A DNA stretch of 8,832 nucleotides. Source: an uncultured euryarchaeote (GTDB taxonomy: Archaea > Thermoplasmatota > Poseidoniia > Poseidoniales > Poseidoniaceae). A program made the translations under genes and the position numbers. The stretch's first letter is position 1; every line of letters starts with the position of its first letter. The notes beneath the pieces are model-generated. The model was given only the letters and a program-made list of their open reading frames with translations. It ran no database searches and had not been told where the DNA came from. The stretch spans positions 1-8,832 of the forward strand of contig CALCOP010000121.1 in NCBI GenBank assembly GCA_937897365.1. The letters run 5' to 3'. This document shows positions 6,452-8,832 of this stretch, piece after piece.

Positions 6452-6460
6452 GATAAAAGG
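6452..6460 (+). promoter_or_regulatory. TATA-like box for pheS
   Basis: GATAAAAGG resembles an archaeal TATA element and shares GATAAAA with the box before the aminotransferase. A start of transcription about 26 bases on, near 6481, would leave a leader of about 37 bases before the ATG at 6519. It would exclude the in-frame TTG 6432 and ATG 6477 from the transcript. Confidence 0.3.
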
Positions 6461-6518
6461 TATTCTTGACACACTCATGTTCCACAGAATTGAAGGGCAT
6501 GAATCATCACGAAGCAAC

Positions 6519-8003
6519 ATGGACGCAGATTCCTTGCTCAATCCGGAGCGGAGGATGTTACGCGTAATGCAGTCAAGAGGACAGCATAAATGGACTCTTG
6601 ATGAAATCCTTACTGCCTGTGATTGGACAGACCAAGCTGTGGCTGTTGGTGCAGGACATGGACTAACAAATGCTGGTTTTGTCAAGACAAATGAAACGAA
6701 TTCAGAAACCATCCGACTCGCCGAGAAGGGGCGTAATGCCGTCGAAAATGGATTACTTGAAGCACGAATTTGGAAATGGATTTCAGAAACAGATTCTCCG
6801 AATATGGGTTCACTGCAATCGCAATTTGAACGTCATGAAGCAGGTCCTGGTGTAGGACTGCTCAAGCGACTTGGAGTTCAACTCGACGGTGGAATATTTA
6901 TTTCAGAAAATCCATCTGCAATTTCTTCTGAGATTCAAGCACGCAGTACTTTTCTTGCTCATTTACCTGCATCACCGGATACACTCGAGAAAGAAATGCT
7001 CGAACATTTCAAATCCCGACGAGGACTCATCGAATCGGTCATTACAACCACGCGAACATGGTCAATTACCAAGAAGGGAAAGGCAATCGATTCAGAAGTT
7101 CTCACTGAAAAGCAATCAATCAGTGAAATCACCACGGAATTACTGCAGTCCGATGCTTGGAAAGATGCTGACTTCCGTCCGTTTGATGTGACCTTGGAAT
7201 CAGCGACACCACGAACTGGTCGCAGCCATCCAATGCAGGCACTCATCGAACGAGTTCGGAGCATTTTCTTGGAGATGGGTTTTTCTGAACTTGTTGACGA
7301 TTATGTTCAAACCGCTGGATGGAACATGGATGCGTTGTTCATACCGCAAGATCATCCTGCCCGAGAAATGCAAGACACGTTCTATCTTGAGAACCCACAA
7401 TCAATTGACTTGCCCAAGCATCTTACTGACGCTTGGGGAGCGATTCACGAACACGGCGGCGAAACCGGTTCGGTTGGTTGGGGTGGAACATTTTCGGCTG
7501 AGACCTCCAAGAAAGGTTTGTTACGAACACACACGACTGTAAACACGATTCAGTATTTAGCGGCAAATCCTAAGGAAGCCTGTCGTGTCTTTTCAGTAGA
7601 TCGAGTATTTCGAAAGGAAGCCATTGACAGAACACACTTACCTGAATTCCACCAAATTGAAGGAATCATCATGGAAGAAGGGGCGAATTTACAGATGCTC
7701 GTTACAACGCTCAAGACCTTTTATGCAAAAATGGGTTATCCTGAGGTTCGTGTCCGACCAGCATATTTCCCATACACAGAACCAAGCCTTGAGATCGAAG
7801 TGAAATGGCGCGGGAAATGGCTGGAGTTGGGCGGGGCTGGTATTTTCCGTCCAGAAGTAACAGAACCTCTCGGGATTTCATCACCAGTTTTAGCTTGGGG
7901 AATGGGGCTTGAACGACTCGCAATGTTGGTCCTCGGTCTCGATGATATTCGCCAACTGTACATTTCTGACATAGAATGGCTAAGAAACCAGCCGATTCTT
8001 TGA
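6519..8003 (+). CDS. pheS: Phenylalanyl-tRNA synthetase alpha subunit, archaeal type
   Basis: Class II aminoacyl-tRNA synthetase subunit that, with PheT, charges tRNA-Phe in the cytoplasm. The 494-residue protein has the long archaeal/eukaryotic N-terminus: winged-helix-like modules over about residues 6-215, beginning LNPERRMLRVM, then the catalytic core from about 235. Core landmarks are DALFIPQDHPAREMQDTFYL with motif 1 just before it, WGGTFSAETSKKGLLRTHTT, motif 2 around VDRVFRKE (360-367), HQIEG, and motif 3 GMGLERL (461-467) near the end. I chose ATG 6519 because it puts the first winged helix next to the start, as in relatives. TTG 6432, directly after the previous stop, and ATG 6477 would add 29 or 14 residues. 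No pheT follows; the next gene is a helicase, so the beta subunit must be encoded elsewhere. Confidence 0.95.
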   Translation: MDADSLLNPERRMLRVMQSRGQHKWTLDEILTACDWTDQAVAVGAGHGLTNAGFVKTNETNSETIRLAEKGRNAVENGLLEARIWKWISETDSPNMGSLQSQFERHEAGPGVGLLKRLGVQLDGGIFISENPSAISSEIQARSTFLAHLPASPDTLEKEMLEHFKSRRGLIESVITTTRTWSITKKGKAIDSEVLTEKQSISEITTELLQSDAWKDADFRPFDVTLESATPRTGRSHPMQALIERVRSIFLEMGFSELVDDYVQTAGWNMDALFIPQDHPAREMQDTFYLENPQSIDLPKHLTDAWGAIHEHGGETGSVGWGGTFSAETSKKGLLRTHTTVNTIQYLAANPKEACRVFSVDRVFRKEAIDRTHLPEFHQIEGIIMEEGANLQMLVTTLKTFYAKMGYPEVRVRPAYFPYTEPSLEIEVKWRGKWLELGGAGIFRPEVTEPLGISSPVLAWGMGLERLAMLVLGLDDIRQLYISDIEWLRNQPIL

Positions 8004-8141
8004 ACGGCGTTGAAAGTCAATGGCGAGACTGGCCTGTTGTCTCTCTTTTCATCAATCGGGTATTTAGGCAAAGAGAATTGAGGCTCTCATGCAGTCAACA
8101 GCACACGCCTAAAAGTTGACGAGCAAGTGAATGTGAATACA
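8004..8141 (+). promoter_or_regulatory. Gap between pheS and the helicase gene with weak terminator and promoter candidates
   Basis: This 138-base gap holds no gene I can support. A pyrimidine-rich tract (8035-8050, ending CTCTTTTC) could end the pheS transcript. Two weak TATA-like sites follow: TATTTAGG (8061-8068), implying a leader of about 50 bases, and CCTAAAAG (8108-8115), which would start transcription almost at the helicase ATG and give a leaderless mRNA. Neither is strong. Confidence 0.25.
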
Positions 8142-8832
8142 ATGTCAGACTTTCAATCTCTTGGCCTTTCGAACACATTACTCCGCGCTGTCGAATCAGA
8201 AGGCTATGCGACTCCAACTCCGGTGCAACAACAATCCATTCCGCCTTTACTCGAAGGACGTGACGTCTTAGGAGTTGCACAAACCGGAACAGGTAAAACC
8301 GCAGCATTTGCCTTACCTGTTCTTCAAATTATGAATCGAAACAAGCCACAGGGTAAGCGATTTATTCGGGCATTGATTCTCTCCCCAACGCGAGAACTTG
8401 CTGCGCAAATAGATGAGCGATTTGCTGCATACAGTGAAAATATGGACCTGAAACACCGCGTGATTTTTGGTGGGGTCAATCAAAACCCTCAAGTTCGTGC
8501 TTTGAAAAAAGGCTTGGACATTTTAGTTGCGACCCCGGGTCGATTACTGGACTTGATTGGGCAAGGGTATGTTGACATTACGCAAGTCGAATTTTTCGTT
8601 CTTGATGAAGCGGACAGGATGCTCGACATGGGATTCATTCGTGATATCGAGAAGGTTATCAAAATCTTGCCAAAGCAACGCCAAAATCTGCTTTTCAGTG
8701 CAACAATGCCGAAATCTATCGCTAAACTTGCTGGAACATTCCTCAAGAATGCAGTCATGGTTGATGTGAGTCCGAAAGAAATGACAGTTGACAGAATACA
8801 ACAAAAAATAATGTTCTTGAGAAAAGCAGACA
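8142..8832 (+). CDS. DEAD-box RNA helicase, RhlE-like (3' end beyond the window)
   Basis: The first 230 residues of an ATP-dependent RNA helicase; the frame is open to the window end. All N-terminal RecA-domain motifs are present in order: F4 with the Q motif around TPTPVQ (24-29), motif I AQTGTGKT (46-53), motif Ia PTREL (82-86), GG (110-111), motif Ib TPGRL (131-135), motif II DEAD (155-158) and motif III SAT (186-188). The short N-terminus MSDFQSLGLS and the spacing resemble bacterial and archaeal RhlE/DeaD-type proteins that unwind structured RNA during ribosome assembly or cold stress. The second RecA domain and any C-terminal extension lie outside, so the exact subfamily cannot be fixed. 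Upstream in-frame GTG codons at 8127 and 8133 are less likely starts, since the conserved region begins at the ATG. Confidence 0.95.
   Translation, partial: MSDFQSLGLSNTLLRAVESEGYATPTPVQQQSIPPLLEGRDVLGVAQTGTGKTAAFALPVLQIMNRNKPQGKRFIRALILSPTRELAAQIDERFAAYSENMDLKHRVIFGGVNQNPQVRALKKGLDILVATPGRLLDLIGQGYVDITQVEFFVLDEADRMLDMGFIRDIEKVIKILPKQRQNLLFSATMPKSIAKLAGTFLKNAVMVDVSPKEMTVDRIQQKIMFLRKAD

Noticed and set aside
6347..6712. Antisense open frame spanning the zinc-ribbon gene and the pheS start
   Set aside because: No domain pattern, no start signal and it overlaps two better-supported genes.
1..8832. Search for mobile elements, CRISPR arrays, integrases, att sites at the tRNA and defence genes
   Set aside because: No transposase, integrase, spaced direct repeats or tRNA 3'-end duplication is apparent by eye; every sizeable frame is explained by a chromosomal-type gene.

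Overview
The window looks like a compact, gene-dense piece of an archaeal chromosome. The best markers are an archaeal/eukaryotic-type phenylalanyl-tRNA synthetase alpha chain (long winged-helix N-terminal region, about 494 residues), TATA-like boxes instead of consistent Shine-Dalgarno sites, and a TatC-type membrane protein. FolD and a COG3565-type dioxygenase are bacterial-looking additions. This mixture fits marine Euryarchaeota such as Marine Group II (Candidatus Poseidoniales), but that placement is inferred from protein flavour and was not checked by search. No mobile element, CRISPR array or phage gene is visible. No stretch over 300 bases lacks a gene.

Layout: (1) Positions 1-1368, plus strand: a membrane-anchored protein of unknown function, possibly cut by the window edge, then a divergent TatC-family protein. 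(2) Positions 1349-4628, minus strand: a probable transcription unit starting with tRNA-Thr(TGT), then a VOC-fold (COG3565) predicted dioxygenase, folD, a two-helix membrane protein with a long disordered tail ending in a repeated DDLF motif, and a PHP-domain phosphoesterase of the TrpH/YciV (RNase AM) type. Its last gene overlaps the tatC-like gene tail to tail by 20 bases. (3) Positions 4761-8003, plus strand: a class I aspartate/aromatic-type aminotransferase, a small membrane protein with a zinc ribbon, and pheS. (4) From 8142, plus strand: the N-terminal half of a RhlE-like DEAD-box RNA helicase, cut by the window end.

Most genes serve housekeeping roles: folate one-carbon metabolism (folD), amino-acid transamination, Phe-tRNA and Thr-tRNA supply, and RNA processing or remodelling (PHP phosphoesterase, helicase). 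The parts most worth a second look are the TatC-like protein, which lacks the glutamates that bind twin-arginine signals in E. coli TatC, the protein with the duplicated DDLF tail, and the small membrane zinc-ribbon protein next to pheS. I saw no clearly new multi-gene system.
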